Positions 37,571 to 45,457 of a stretch of 64,000 bases of DNA are shown one piece after another. The notes beneath the pieces are model-generated. The model had not been told where the DNA came from and searched no databases. It saw only the letters and a program-made list of their open reading frames with translations. Position 1 is the stretch's first letter, and each line of letters starts with the position of its first letter. A program made the position numbers and the translations under genes. Source of the DNA: Variovorax sp. CF079 (GTDB lineage: Bacteria > Pseudomonadota > Gammaproteobacteria > Burkholderiales > Burkholderiaceae_C). The stretch spans positions 310,001 to 374,000 of the forward strand of contig NZ_FMZU01000002.1 of NCBI RefSeq assembly GCF_900101545.1. Direction: 5' to 3'.

Positions 37571-38653
37571 TCAGTCTTCGGAAGTGATCTGGTCTTGCGG
37601 CAGCTGTGCGCGCAGCGCATCGAATTCGGCGCTCCATTGCACGCGCCATTCGCGGCGCGTCGTGTCGTCGATCCACGCGCCGTCGAGCCCGTTGTGCATG
37701 AAGCCGCGCAGATCGTCGAGGCCGAAGCCGAAGTCGCGCACCATCATTCCCCAGGCTTGCGTGGGCGTGACCTTGTGCAGCGTGGGGTCGTCGGTGTTGG
37801 GATGGATGCGCAGGCCCAGGCCGGGCATGCGGCGGATCGGATGGTCCAGCGCCCAGCGCTCGGGCGGCAGCGTGCGCAGGTAGTAGGAGTTGGTCGGCAC
37901 CACGGTGAAGAGCACGCCGCGCTCGGCGCACTCGCGTGCGAACTCGGGCTGGTCGACCACCGTGTAGCCGTGGTCGATGCGGTCGACCTGCAACACGTCG
38001 AGCGCGGTGCGCACGTTGGTCCACGGCATGCCGAACTCGCCCGCGTGCGCGGTCGTCTTGAGGCCGGCGCGCCGCGCGTCGCGGTACGCCTCCTGGAAGA
38101 GCTCGGGTGGCCGGTCGACCTCGCGGTAGTCGATGCCGATACCGATCACCTCCTCGCAGAGGTTGGCCGTGACCCAGCCGACCATCTCGACAGCAGCCTC
38201 GGGGCTGGCCTCGCGGTCGATGGCCGCGATCAGCCGGCCGGTGATGCCGAACTCGTCTTTTGCGTCATGGATGGCGCGCACGATGGCCTCTTGCGCGCTG
38301 CGGTAGGCGATGCCGGAGTCGCGCACAGTGCCGGTCGGGTTCCAGAAGAACTCGGCGTAGCGCACGTTGTGGGCCGCCGCGTCCTCGAGGTATTCGAAGG
38401 TGAGCCGGTGCAGGTCGTCGGGCACGCGCACCAGCCACGCATCGAGCGCGCGCAGCACGCGAAGCACGCCGACCGGCTTCTCGCCGCGCGTGTAGAAGCC
38501 TTCGATCTCTTCATCGGCCAGCGGCCGCCCGGCGCGGCGATTGAGCGCCGCGAAGCTGTCGTGCCGCACTGTGCCGAACAGGTGGCAATGCAGCTCGAGC
38601 TTCGGGATCGCATGCAGGAAGGCATCGAGCGGGGAGGCGGGCGCGGGCGTCAT
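37571..38653 (-). CDS. Adenosine deaminase family protein
   Basis: A 360-residue amidohydrolase. Metal and catalytic motifs: LELHCHLFGT, TAHAGEFG (His and catalytic Glu), RIDHGYTV and NTDDPTL (two Asp). The motif HCHLFGT differs slightly from the usual HVHLDG(A/S), so the substrate could be adenosine, adenine or another aminopurine. The ATG at 38651-38653 gives the expected N-terminus. It is the upstream partner of a Bug-family receptor, two bases apart. Confidence 0.87.
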   Translation of the reverse strand: MTPAPASPLDAFLHAIPKLELHCHLFGTVRHDSFAALNRRAGRPLADEEIEGFYTRGEKPVGVLRVLRALDAWLVRVPDDLHRLTFEYLEDAAAHNVRYAEFFWNPTGTVRDSGIAYRSAQEAIVRAIHDAKDEFGITGRLIAAIDREASPEAAVEMVGWVTANLCEEVIGIGIDYREVDRPPELFQEAYRDARRAGLKTTAHAGEFGMPWTNVRTALDVLQVDRIDHGYTVVDQPEFARECAERGVLFTVVPTNSYYLRTLPPERWALDHPIRRMPGLGLRIHPNTDDPTLHKVTPTQAWGMMVRDFGFGLDDLRGFMHNGLDGAWIDDTTRREWRVQWSAEFDALRAQLPQDQITSED

Positions 38654-38687
38654 CCGGGCCAGTCTAGACCAGCGCCAGCCAGTGGAG

Positions 38688-39905
38688 TCAGTGCACCTCG
38701 GCAGCCGTGTGGATCGCCTCGCGCACCCGCGGATAGATCTGCGCATTCCACTTGCTGCCGCTGAAGACGCCGTAGTGCCCCACGCCCGCCTGCAGGTGGT
38801 GGGTCTTGAGGTAGGGGCGCACGCCGGTGCAGAGGTCTTGCGCTGCCACCGTCTGGCCGACCGCGCAGATGTCGTCGCGCTCGCCTTCGACGGTCAGCAG
38901 TGCGGTGCGGCGGATGGCAGCGGGGTTGACCTTGCGCTCGCCCACGGTGAGCGCGCCGCGCGGCAGGTCGTAGGTCTGGAACACGCGCTCCACCGTCTCC
39001 AGGTAGAACTCGGCCGGCAGGTCGTTCACCGCCAGGTACTCGTCGTAGAAATCGCGGATGGTGGCGGCCTTCTCGATTTCTCCTTCGACCAGGTACTCGA
39101 AAAGCTTCTGGAACTGCTGCTTGTGGCGCTCCGGGTTCATGCTCATGAAGGCGGTGAGCTGCAGGAAGCCGGGGTAGACGCGCCGCATCATGCCTGCATG
39201 CGGCCAGGGCACGCGGCTGATCAGGTTGCGTTCGAACCAGCCGATCGGGCGCTCGTTCGCAAGCTTGTTGACGGCCGTCGGGTTGATGCGGCAATCGACC
39301 GGCCCGGCCATCAAGGTGAGGCTGCGCGGCGTGGACGGGTTGTCGTCCTCGGCCATCAGCGCGGTGGCCGCCAGCGCCGCCACGCAGGGCTGGCAGACCG
39401 CAACCATGTGCACGCCGGGTCCGACGGCCTCGAGAAACTTGATGAGCTGCAGCGTGTAGTCGTCCAGGCCGAAGCCGCCATGCCAGAGCGGCACGTCGCG
39501 GGCGTTGTGCCAATCGGTCAAATAGACGTCGTGGTCCCGCAGCAAGGTGCGCACGGTTTCGCGCAGCAGGGTCGCGAAATGGCCCGAAAGTGGTGCGGCC
39601 AGCAGCACCGGCGGATGCACCGCGCTGGTGTTCTTGCGGAAGTGAAGCAAGGTGCCGAAGGGCGCGACCAGCGCAACCTCTTCATGCACGGCCACTTCTT
39701 CGCCGTCGACCGTCACGCTCTGGATGCCATAGGCCGGCCGCGTGTGGGTGAGCCGCATGCGCGAGTAGACCTCCATGGCGGCGGCGATGCGCCGCGCCGC
39801 GCTGCGCTGCGAATTCTGCTGCCACAGGGAACTGCCGAGGTACTGCGCCGCGAGCCGCGATGGCGAAAGCAGGTCGGCGCTGGTTTGGTAGGCCCTGTAC
39901 AACAT
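38688..39905 (-). CDS. phaZ: Intracellular poly(3-hydroxybutyrate) depolymerase
   Basis: A 405-residue PhaZ of the Ralstonia i-PHB depolymerase type. The nucleophile elbow is VCQPCVAAL, where Cys replaces Ser as in Cupriavidus PhaZa1. HWHN-like DWHNARDVPLWHGGFGLDDYT and C-terminal GVGHYGVFSGSKWN (His) are present. It mobilises stored PHB inside the cell. The ATG at 39903-39905 follows GAGAGG. A divergent sigma-54 promoter for the GST gene lies upstream. Confidence 0.93.
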   Translation of the reverse strand: MLYRAYQTSADLLSPSRLAAQYLGSSLWQQNSQRSAARRIAAAMEVYSRMRLTHTRPAYGIQSVTVDGEEVAVHEEVALVAPFGTLLHFRKNTSAVHPPVLLAAPLSGHFATLLRETVRTLLRDHDVYLTDWHNARDVPLWHGGFGLDDYTLQLIKFLEAVGPGVHMVAVCQPCVAALAATALMAEDDNPSTPRSLTLMAGPVDCRINPTAVNKLANERPIGWFERNLISRVPWPHAGMMRRVYPGFLQLTAFMSMNPERHKQQFQKLFEYLVEGEIEKAATIRDFYDEYLAVNDLPAEFYLETVERVFQTYDLPRGALTVGERKVNPAAIRRTALLTVEGERDDICAVGQTVAAQDLCTGVRPYLKTHHLQAGVGHYGVFSGSKWNAQIYPRVREAIHTAAEVH

Positions 39906-39971
39906 ATATACCTCTCGCAGGCAATTTGCGGGCCAAGGCGCGCGCCGGGGTGGGTGCGGCATGCACTGTTC

Positions 39972-39987
39972 TGGCACAGGCCTTGCA
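39972..39987 (+). promoter_or_regulatory. Consensus sigma-54 promoter upstream of the GST gene
   Basis: TGGCAC-AGGCC-TTGCA matches the -24/-12 consensus TGGCAC-N5-TTGCA at every defined base. The GG and GC are ten bases apart. Transcription would start near 40000, about 28 bases before the ATG at 40028. No activator site was recognised in the 65 bases up to phaZ. Confidence 0.75.
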
Positions 39988-40027
39988 CACACTGCAGGGC
40001 CTATCCCGGCAGCCGAGGAGCGTCCCC

Positions 40028-40690
40028 ATGGCGAGCAGCAAACCCGTTCTCACGATCAGCAGCAAGAACTACGGCGCATGGGCGCTGCGCGGCTGGCTGA
40101 TGTGCCGGCTGGCGGGGCTGGACTTCGTCGAGAAGGTGATCCCGCCCGACGACCCGGCCATGAAGGCCGAGATGCTGCTGCTGTCGGCCTCGATGCTGGT
40201 GCCCTCGCTGCAGCACGGCAGCGTGAAGGTCTGGGACACGCTCGCGATCGGCGAATACCTGAACGAGATCAAGCCCAAGGCCGGGTTGCTGCCGGCCGAC
40301 ATCAAGGCCCGCGCCCACTGCCGCGCGATCTGCGGCGAGATGCATTCGGGCTTCGGCTCGATGCGCGGCGCCTTGCCGATGAACATCAAGGCCAGGTTTC
40401 CCAACTTCAAGATCTGGTCGCGCGCGCAGACCGACATCGATCGCATCGCCCTGATCTGGCGCGAGTGCCTCAAGGCCTACGACGGCCCCTTCCTGTTCGG
40501 CAAGGAGCCCAGCATGGCGGACGCGATGTACGCACCGGTGGTCACCCGCTTCATGACCTACGACGTCGCACTCGACCGCGCCTGCGCCGCCTACTGCAAG
40601 CGGATCGTCGAATTGCCGGCCATGCAGGAGTGGATCGAGGCGGCCAAGCTGGAGCCCGAGGAGATCGACGAGCTCGACGCGGAGTTCTGA
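40028..40690 (+). CDS. Glutathione S-transferase family protein
   Basis: A 220-residue GST-like protein. The thioredoxin-like N-domain reads LTISSKNYGAWALRGWLMCRLAGLDF with Ser residues in the position of the catalytic side chain, then SMLVPSLQHGSVKVWDTLAIGEYL (cis-Pro and the GSH-binding Ser/Asp region). The helical C-domain ends with FLFGKEPSMADAMYAPVV. The substrate is unknown. It stands alone behind a consensus sigma-54 promoter, unusual for a GST, so it may respond to nitrogen or another sigma-54 signal. The convergent gene begins six bases after its stop. Confidence 0.88.
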   Translation: MASSKPVLTISSKNYGAWALRGWLMCRLAGLDFVEKVIPPDDPAMKAEMLLLSASMLVPSLQHGSVKVWDTLAIGEYLNEIKPKAGLLPADIKARAHCRAICGEMHSGFGSMRGALPMNIKARFPNFKIWSRAQTDIDRIALIWRECLKAYDGPFLFGKEPSMADAMYAPVVTRFMTYDVALDRACAAYCKRIVELPAMQEWIEAAKLEPEEIDELDAEF

Positions 40691-40696
40691 TCAGGA

Positions 40697-41716
40697 TCAC
40701 GCGGAAGGCGCTTCGCTGCGCGCCTTGTAGAAGCGCAGGATGTGCTCGGAGAAATCACCCAGCAGGAAGTGCGCGACCCGGTCCGCATACCAGTTGAAGC
40801 GCGTGCTGACGCGCCAGGACACGTCGATGCGCAGCTCGGTGCCGCCATCGCGCGGCGAGAGCGTATAGGCCGAATCGCGCAGGTCGAAATAGTGGCCGCC
40901 GATCACCACGTGGTCGTCGAGCGCGCCGGCGGGAAAGGAGTCGGGCGCGAAGCGGTAGCGCCACTTCACGCGCCGCGACGGTTCCCATTCGGTGATGAGC
41001 TCGTCGAAGTGCACGTCCTTCTGCCAGCGCACTTTGCGTACCCGGCCTTCGGGGCTTTCCTCGGTTCGTCCTTCCATGGGCATCGGCACGCCGATCCGGT
41101 AGGCCCAGGCATCGCCGACTTCGTCCGGCCGGATGTCGCGCGCATCGTTGAGCGATTGCCAGACCCGCTCGGCCGGCGCTGCGATGAAGATCGTGCGCGA
41201 GGTGCTCGAGAGCTGCTGGGGATCGGGCAGCGAGGGCTCGATCGCGCCGAGCAGCAGTGGCAAGGCCGCGATGCCGTAGAGCGTCGGCCGCGGCCAGTCG
41301 GTGACGCGGCAGACCACGCCCATCATCAGGCCGCCCAGGCTGCCCATGAGCGCGAACAGCGGCACGATGACGATGGCGCAGATCAGGCCCTCGATGTAGA
41401 TCATCAGCGTGCCGCCCACGAACAGCGCCGTGGCGCACCACGGCGCCCAGAGGTAGTACCAGAAGCTGCGCCGGCGGCTGCGCTCGGCGAGATAAACCGT
41501 GACCGCGCCGCAGAGCACCGGTGCCAGGTAGATGAAGCTGCCGAGCATGGCCGAGTAGCGTTGGCCCGGCGAGCCGCTGAAGGCCAGGCGCATGACCAGG
41601 GCCGCGGCCGCGCCCCCGAACAGCGGCAGGAGCCAATGGAAGGGCAGCTCGACCGCCGGCGGTGCGGCGACGTGGTGAGCGCTTCGCTGGTGCGCCGGAT
41701 CTGCCTCCTCGCTCAT
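40697..41716 (-). CDS. Membrane-anchored SRPBCC-type protein
   Basis: A 339-residue protein. Four hydrophobic segments lie in residues about 25-170, followed by a soluble SRPBCC/START-like domain (about 175-335: SRTIFIAAPAERVWQSLNDARDI, DELITEWEPSRRVKWRYRF, GGTELRIDVSWRVSTRFNWY). SRPBCC pockets bind lipids or hydrophobic ligands. It is the last gene of a GbsR-headed run and overlaps the methyltransferase stop (ATGA). The function is unknown. Confidence 0.75.
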   Translation of the reverse strand: MSEEADPAHQRSAHHVAAPPAVELPFHWLLPLFGGAAAALVMRLAFSGSPGQRYSAMLGSFIYLAPVLCGAVTVYLAERSRRRSFWYYLWAPWCATALFVGGTLMIYIEGLICAIVIVPLFALMGSLGGLMMGVVCRVTDWPRPTLYGIAALPLLLGAIEPSLPDPQQLSSTSRTIFIAAPAERVWQSLNDARDIRPDEVGDAWAYRIGVPMPMEGRTEESPEGRVRKVRWQKDVHFDELITEWEPSRRVKWRYRFAPDSFPAGALDDHVVIGGHYFDLRDSAYTLSPRDGGTELRIDVSWRVSTRFNWYADRVAHFLLGDFSEHILRFYKARSEAPSA

Positions 41717-42651
41717 GCGCGGCCCGCCTCGCTCGCGTCGCGCACGGCGGTCACCATGCAGTAGTCGAAGTCGCGCCAGAACAGGCCCAGCGCGAGGGCG
41801 CAATAGCTGGCGACGATGTGCTTGCGGCGCCAGGGCGAGAGGCGGCCGCGCGCCTTCCAGAGCTCGGCCAGCGTGAAGCGCGTGGCGAGCACAGGAATGT
41901 GCAGCGCGCTCGGTGCCACGCGCCAGCGCAGCGACTTCACTTCGACTTGTGCGAAACCGTGGCTCTGCAGCGTTGCGGCGAAGTCGTCGCGCGTGGCCAG
42001 CGTGGGCACGGCCCAGCTGTCGGCCCAGAGCCGGTGCAGCCAGCCGGCGATGCGGCCGGGCTGGCGGCGCAGCAGGAAACCGTCGATCACCACCAGCCGC
42101 GCGCCGGGCTTGAGCAGGCGCGCGGCTTCGGCGACGAAGTCGGCCTTGGTGGCGCCGCTCGCATAGCAAGCGCTCTCGACCGCCCAGGCGCCATCGGCCT
42201 GCGCGGTGGGCAGCCCGGTGCGCGTGTAGTCGGCCTCGACGTGCGCTACGCGGTCGGCCACGCCGGCGCCGGCATCGAGCCGGGCCGCGATCGTGTTCTG
42301 CACCGCCACGTTGGTCACGGTCACCGCGTAGAGCTTGGGGTGCTCCATGGCCAGCGTGCGCGCGGTGGCGCCGGCACCGCAACCGAGGTCGACCACGCAG
42401 GCCGGCCGTGCGGCGTCGAGCTGCAGCGCGCGGCCCACGGCACGGTTCATCTCGACCAGCATGCCCTCGCGCCGCAACGGATTCAGGCTTGCGCGCCAGA
42501 AGCCGAAGTGCATGTTGTAGCCCGGGCTCCACGCGCGGTAGTCATCGGCGACCTCGGTGAAGTAGTCCTGCGTGTCGCTCGGCGTCACGGGGGCATGCGA
42601 GGGCGCGGCAGGTGCCGGCAGCGCGATGCGTTGCGGGAGGGTGTCGCTCAT
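41713..42651 (-). CDS. SAM-dependent methyltransferase
   Basis: A 312-residue class I methyltransferase. Motif I is CVVDLGCGAGATARTLA; YFTEVADDYRAWSPGYNMHFGFW resembles the start of cyclopropane-fatty-acid-synthase-like and tocopherol-type C-methyltransferases, which suggests a lipid or isoprenoid substrate. The ATG at 42649-42651 is used. It is flanked by an epimerase-like gene and an SRPBCC protein in one run. Confidence 0.82.
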   Translation of the reverse strand: MSDTLPQRIALPAPAAPSHAPVTPSDTQDYFTEVADDYRAWSPGYNMHFGFWRASLNPLRREGMLVEMNRAVGRALQLDAARPACVVDLGCGAGATARTLAMEHPKLYAVTVTNVAVQNTIAARLDAGAGVADRVAHVEADYTRTGLPTAQADGAWAVESACYASGATKADFVAEAARLLKPGARLVVIDGFLLRRQPGRIAGWLHRLWADSWAVPTLATRDDFAATLQSHGFAQVEVKSLRWRVAPSALHIPVLATRFTLAELWKARGRLSPWRRKHIVASYCALALGLFWRDFDYCMVTAVRDASEAGRA

Positions 42652-42673
42652 GAAGTGCTTTCCTGAAGTTGAT

Positions 42674-43585
42674 TCACAAGGTGTCGGCGAAATCGCGCAG
42701 GTCGCGCGGCTCGGTGCCCAGCCAGCCGCGCAGCGGCGCATTGCTCGCGACGTTGTCGAGCTCGAGCATCACGCGGGTGTCGGTGCACCACGGCACGCCG
42801 GGTACGAAGTCGCCGGCGCGCGAACTCAGCACGCCCACCCATGCAGGCAGGCGCAGCACGCGGGCCGGCTTCGGCGCGCCGCCGCGCCGCGCGCTGCGCA
42901 AGGTGGCGATCAGCTCGGCCAGCGTCATCGCGCGTGCCCCGCCGAACTCCACCACGCCGCGGGAGGGCGAGGCCGGGTCGGCCAGCACCGCCACGGCACG
43001 TGCGAGATCCTCGACATAGACCGGCTGCAACTTGGCAGCAAGCGCGGGGGCGGGCATCGCCAGCACAGGCAGTGCGGCCAGCGTGTGGAACAGCTTGGTC
43101 GCATCGCCGCCCTGGCCGAGCACGACCGAGGGCCGCAGCGCGATCCACGACGGGCCGCCGGCGGGCAGGGCTTGCAGTACAGCTTCGGCGGCGCGCTTGG
43201 TGCGCGCGTACTGGGTCGGGTTGTCTTTGTCGTTGCGGCCGATGCCCAGCGCCGAGATCTGGACGATGCGGCGCACGCCGGCCTGCGCGCAGGCTTGGAA
43301 GAGCGCGGCCGGCGTGTCCGTGTGCACCGCCTGCATCGGCCGGCGCGCGCTGTCGCGCAGCACGCCGACGGCGTTGATCACCGTGTCGAAGCCCGCCAGG
43401 CGCGGCAGCCAGGTCGCGGCATCGGTGTCGCGCGAGTAGTCGATCGGCAGGTGGGGCAGGTCGGTGCGCAGGCGCGTTGCGCTGCCGCAGGTCACCTGGT
43501 GTCCCGCCTTCTGCACCGCGGCGGCGATGCGGCTGCCGATGAAACCGTTGGCACCGCAGACGAGGATGTTCGATGAAGTGGTCAT
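42674..43585 (-). CDS. NAD-dependent epimerase/dehydratase-like protein
   Basis: A 303-residue extended-SDR-like protein: NILVCGANGFIGSRIAAA (GxxGxxG), DTVINAVGVLRDS, QISALGIGRNDKDNPTQYARTKRAAE (YxxxK) and RPSVVLGQGG. It resembles NDUFA9/YfcH-like proteins; the substrate is unknown. A GbsR operator-like element lies just upstream. First structural gene after gbsR. Confidence 0.82.
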   Translation of the reverse strand: MTTSSNILVCGANGFIGSRIAAAVQKAGHQVTCGSATRLRTDLPHLPIDYSRDTDAATWLPRLAGFDTVINAVGVLRDSARRPMQAVHTDTPAALFQACAQAGVRRIVQISALGIGRNDKDNPTQYARTKRAAEAVLQALPAGGPSWIALRPSVVLGQGGDATKLFHTLAALPVLAMPAPALAAKLQPVYVEDLARAVAVLADPASPSRGVVEFGGARAMTLAELIATLRSARRGGAPKPARVLRLPAWVGVLSSRAGDFVPGVPWCTDTRVMLELDNVASNAPLRGWLGTEPRDLRDFADTL

Positions 43586-43618
43586 GGCGCTACTCCGGGT
43601 CTGAGTTCTTCTCGATGC

Positions 43619-43636
43619 TTCAGTCAAAACAGAAAT
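43619..43636. promoter_or_regulatory. GbsR operator-like element before the epimerase gene
   Basis: On the minus strand ATTTCTGTTTTGACTGAA. It matches the element over the gbsR promoter in ATTTCT-N3-TTGAC-N-GAA (14 of 18 defined positions identical). It could be a second GbsR-controlled promoter inside the run. Confidence 0.55.
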
Positions 43637-43653
43637 AAACACGCAAAAAAATG

Positions 43654-44232
43654 TCAGAGCATGGGCAGGCTGGCATGGTGCGCGCCAGGATCGTCCTTGC
43701 CGCGGTTCGCATCGCCGCGCACGAACTTCTGCACGCTTGCGCCCAGCGTCAGCACCTTGTCGAGGGTGCCGGGCGACAGCCGCAGCATCTCGTCGGCCCA
43801 GGTGCCCAGCTTGGCCATGAGTTCCATGGTGGAGCGGATGCGGTCCTGCGCGTCGGCCGGCTCCTTGCCGAAGTCGGGGCTGGCGATGATCTCGCGCAGC
43901 ACCCGCACGGTGGGGTCGAACTCGCGCTCCTTGCGCTCGCGCACCACGGTGCGGAACAGCTCCCACACGTCGACGCTGGTCTCGAAGTAGTCGCGCCGGT
44001 CGCCCAGTACGTGGGTCACGCGCACCAGGTTCCAGGCCTGCAGTTCCTTCAAGCTGTTGCTCACGTTGGAGCGGGCCACGTTGAGCGTTTCGGAAAGCTC
44101 CTCGGCATGCAGCGGCTTGCCATGGGCGAAGAGCAGGGCGTGGATCTGCGAGACGGTGCGATTGACACCCCACAGGGAGCCCATCTCGCCCCAGTGAAGC
44201 ACGAATTTGCGTTGGATTTCGGTCAGTTGCAT
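43654..44232 (-). CDS. GbsR/MarR-family transcriptional regulator
   Basis: A 192-residue winged-helix protein of the GbsR branch: FVLHWGEMGSLWGVNRTVSQIHALLFAHGKPLHAEELSETLNVARSNVSNSLKEL (wHTH at about 28-75), then a helical dimerisation tail. GbsR-type proteins regulate osmolyte or membrane genes in other bacteria. Here it heads a run with an epimerase, a methyltransferase and an SRPBCC protein, and shared operator-like sequences suggest it controls itself and the run. Confidence 0.88.
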   Translation of the reverse strand: MQLTEIQRKFVLHWGEMGSLWGVNRTVSQIHALLFAHGKPLHAEELSETLNVARSNVSNSLKELQAWNLVRVTHVLGDRRDYFETSVDVWELFRTVVRERKEREFDPTVRVLREIIASPDFGKEPADAQDRIRSTMELMAKLGTWADEMLRLSPGTLDKVLTLGASVQKFVRGDANRGKDDPGAHHASLPML

Positions 44233-44250
44233 GGTGTGGCCTTGCGATCG

Positions 44251-44278
44251 AGTTTATGGTTTTCGAAATTTCTGTCAA
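44251..44278 (-). promoter_or_regulatory. Sigma-70 promoter of gbsR
   Basis: Minus-strand TTGACA (44273-44278), 16-base spacer, TAAACT (44251-44256), 19 bases before the gbsR ATG. The -35 is exact. Confidence 0.6.
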
Positions 44279-44287
44279 TAAAGAAAT
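44270..44287. promoter_or_regulatory. GbsR operator-like element over the gbsR promoter
   Basis: On the minus strand ATTTCTTTATTGACAGAA, within an inverted pair TTTCT/AGAAA that covers the -35 hexamer. The same pattern recurs at 43619-43636. Confidence 0.55.
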
Positions 44288-44322
44288 GAAAGTCTGATGC
44301 GGCGCTGGCCAATTGGTGAAAT

Positions 44323-44340
44323 ACTGTATGTTCATACAGT
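44323..44340. promoter_or_regulatory. LexA (SOS) box upstream of the radical SAM gene
   Basis: ACTGTATG-TT-CATACAGT is an 18-base palindrome containing CTGT-N8-ACAG, the LexA consensus of gamma- and betaproteobacteria. It is 20 bases before the ATG at 44360 and overlaps a possible promoter (TTGGTG at 44313, TACAGT at 44335). Confidence 0.82.
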
Positions 44341-44359
44341 TTCCAAGAGGCATTTCACC

Positions 44360-45448
44360 ATGGCCGATGTTTTCATTCCCGTCCATGCCCTCAAGGGCCG
44401 AGGCGCGGCCACCCGCCTGCCGCACCGCTTCGAGCGCGACGTGCGCGATGCCTACGACGACGGCTGGGGCACGCTCGAAGAAGGCGCGGCCGAGCCGCTG
44501 CCGCCGCTTCAAACAGAGGTGCGTTTCGAAGACGTGAAGTCGGTGTTGTGCGAGAACGATTCGCCAGACATCTACTTCGATCGATCGATCAATCCGTATC
44601 GCGGCTGCGAGCACGGCTGCATCTACTGCTTCGCACGGCCCACGCACAGCTACCTGAACCTGTCGCCTGGCCTGGACTTCGAGACCAAGCTGATCGCCAA
44701 GCGCAACATCGTCGAGGTGCTGCGCGCCGAGCTCGGCCGCAAGAGCTACCGGCCCAGCCACATCGCGATCGGCACCGCCACCGATTGCTACCAGCCGATC
44801 GAGCGCGAGCTGCGGCTCACGCGTTCGGTGATCGAGCTCTTGAAGGAAACGCGCCATCCCTTCGGGCTGGTCACCAAGTCGAGCGCGGTCGAGCGCGACC
44901 TCGACTTGATCGCGCCGATGGCGGCCGAGCATCTGGCGGCGGTGTACGTGACCATCACCTCGCTCGACGGCGAACTCGCGCGCAAGCTGGAGCCGCGCGC
45001 CGCGGCGCCGCACCGGCGGCTGCGCACCGTGCGCACGCTGGCCGAGGCCGGCGTGCCGGTGGGTGTGAGCGTGGCACCGCAGATTCCCTTCGTCACCGAG
45101 GACATGGAGCAGGTGCTCGAAGCCGCGTGGGAGGCCGGTGCGCGCAGCGCCTTCTACACGGTGATCAGGCTGCCCTGGGAGGTGGCGCCGCTGTTCAAGC
45201 AGTGGCTGGAGCTGCACTACCCGCAGCGTGCGGGCCGCATCATGGCGCGCATCCACGAGATGCGCGGCGGCAGGGATTACGACGCCGACTTCGCCACACG
45301 CATGGTGGGCAGCGGCCTGTGGGCCGACCTGATCCGCCAGCGCTTCGAGAAGGCGACCCGGCGCATCGGCTTCAACCGCGAGCGCATCGCGCTCGATCTC
45401 AGCGCGTTTCGGCCGCCCGGCGAAGCGGGACAGGGCAGTCTGTTCTAA
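44360..45448 (+). CDS. PA0069-family (SplB-like) radical SAM protein
   Basis: A 362-residue radical SAM protein. The cluster motif is GCEHGCIYCFARP (Cys83, Cys87, Cys90; Cx3Cx2C), followed by GTATDCYQPIERE and IPFVTEDMEQVLEAAWEAGA, matching the COG1533 (SplB-type) group. In Pseudomonas the homolog PA0069 was reported in the SOS regulon. The LexA box here supports damage induction. The substrate is unknown; repair of damaged nucleic acid is an inference. The ATG at 44360 lies right after the inverted repeat arm. Confidence 0.88.
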   Translation: MADVFIPVHALKGRGAATRLPHRFERDVRDAYDDGWGTLEEGAAEPLPPLQTEVRFEDVKSVLCENDSPDIYFDRSINPYRGCEHGCIYCFARPTHSYLNLSPGLDFETKLIAKRNIVEVLRAELGRKSYRPSHIAIGTATDCYQPIERELRLTRSVIELLKETRHPFGLVTKSSAVERDLDLIAPMAAEHLAAVYVTITSLDGELARKLEPRAAAPHRRLRTVRTLAEAGVPVGVSVAPQIPFVTEDMEQVLEAAWEAGARSAFYTVIRLPWEVAPLFKQWLELHYPQRAGRIMARIHEMRGGRDYDADFATRMVGSGLWADLIRQRFEKATRRIGFNRERIALDLSAFRPPGEAGQGSLF

Positions 45449-45457
45449 AGTCGATGC

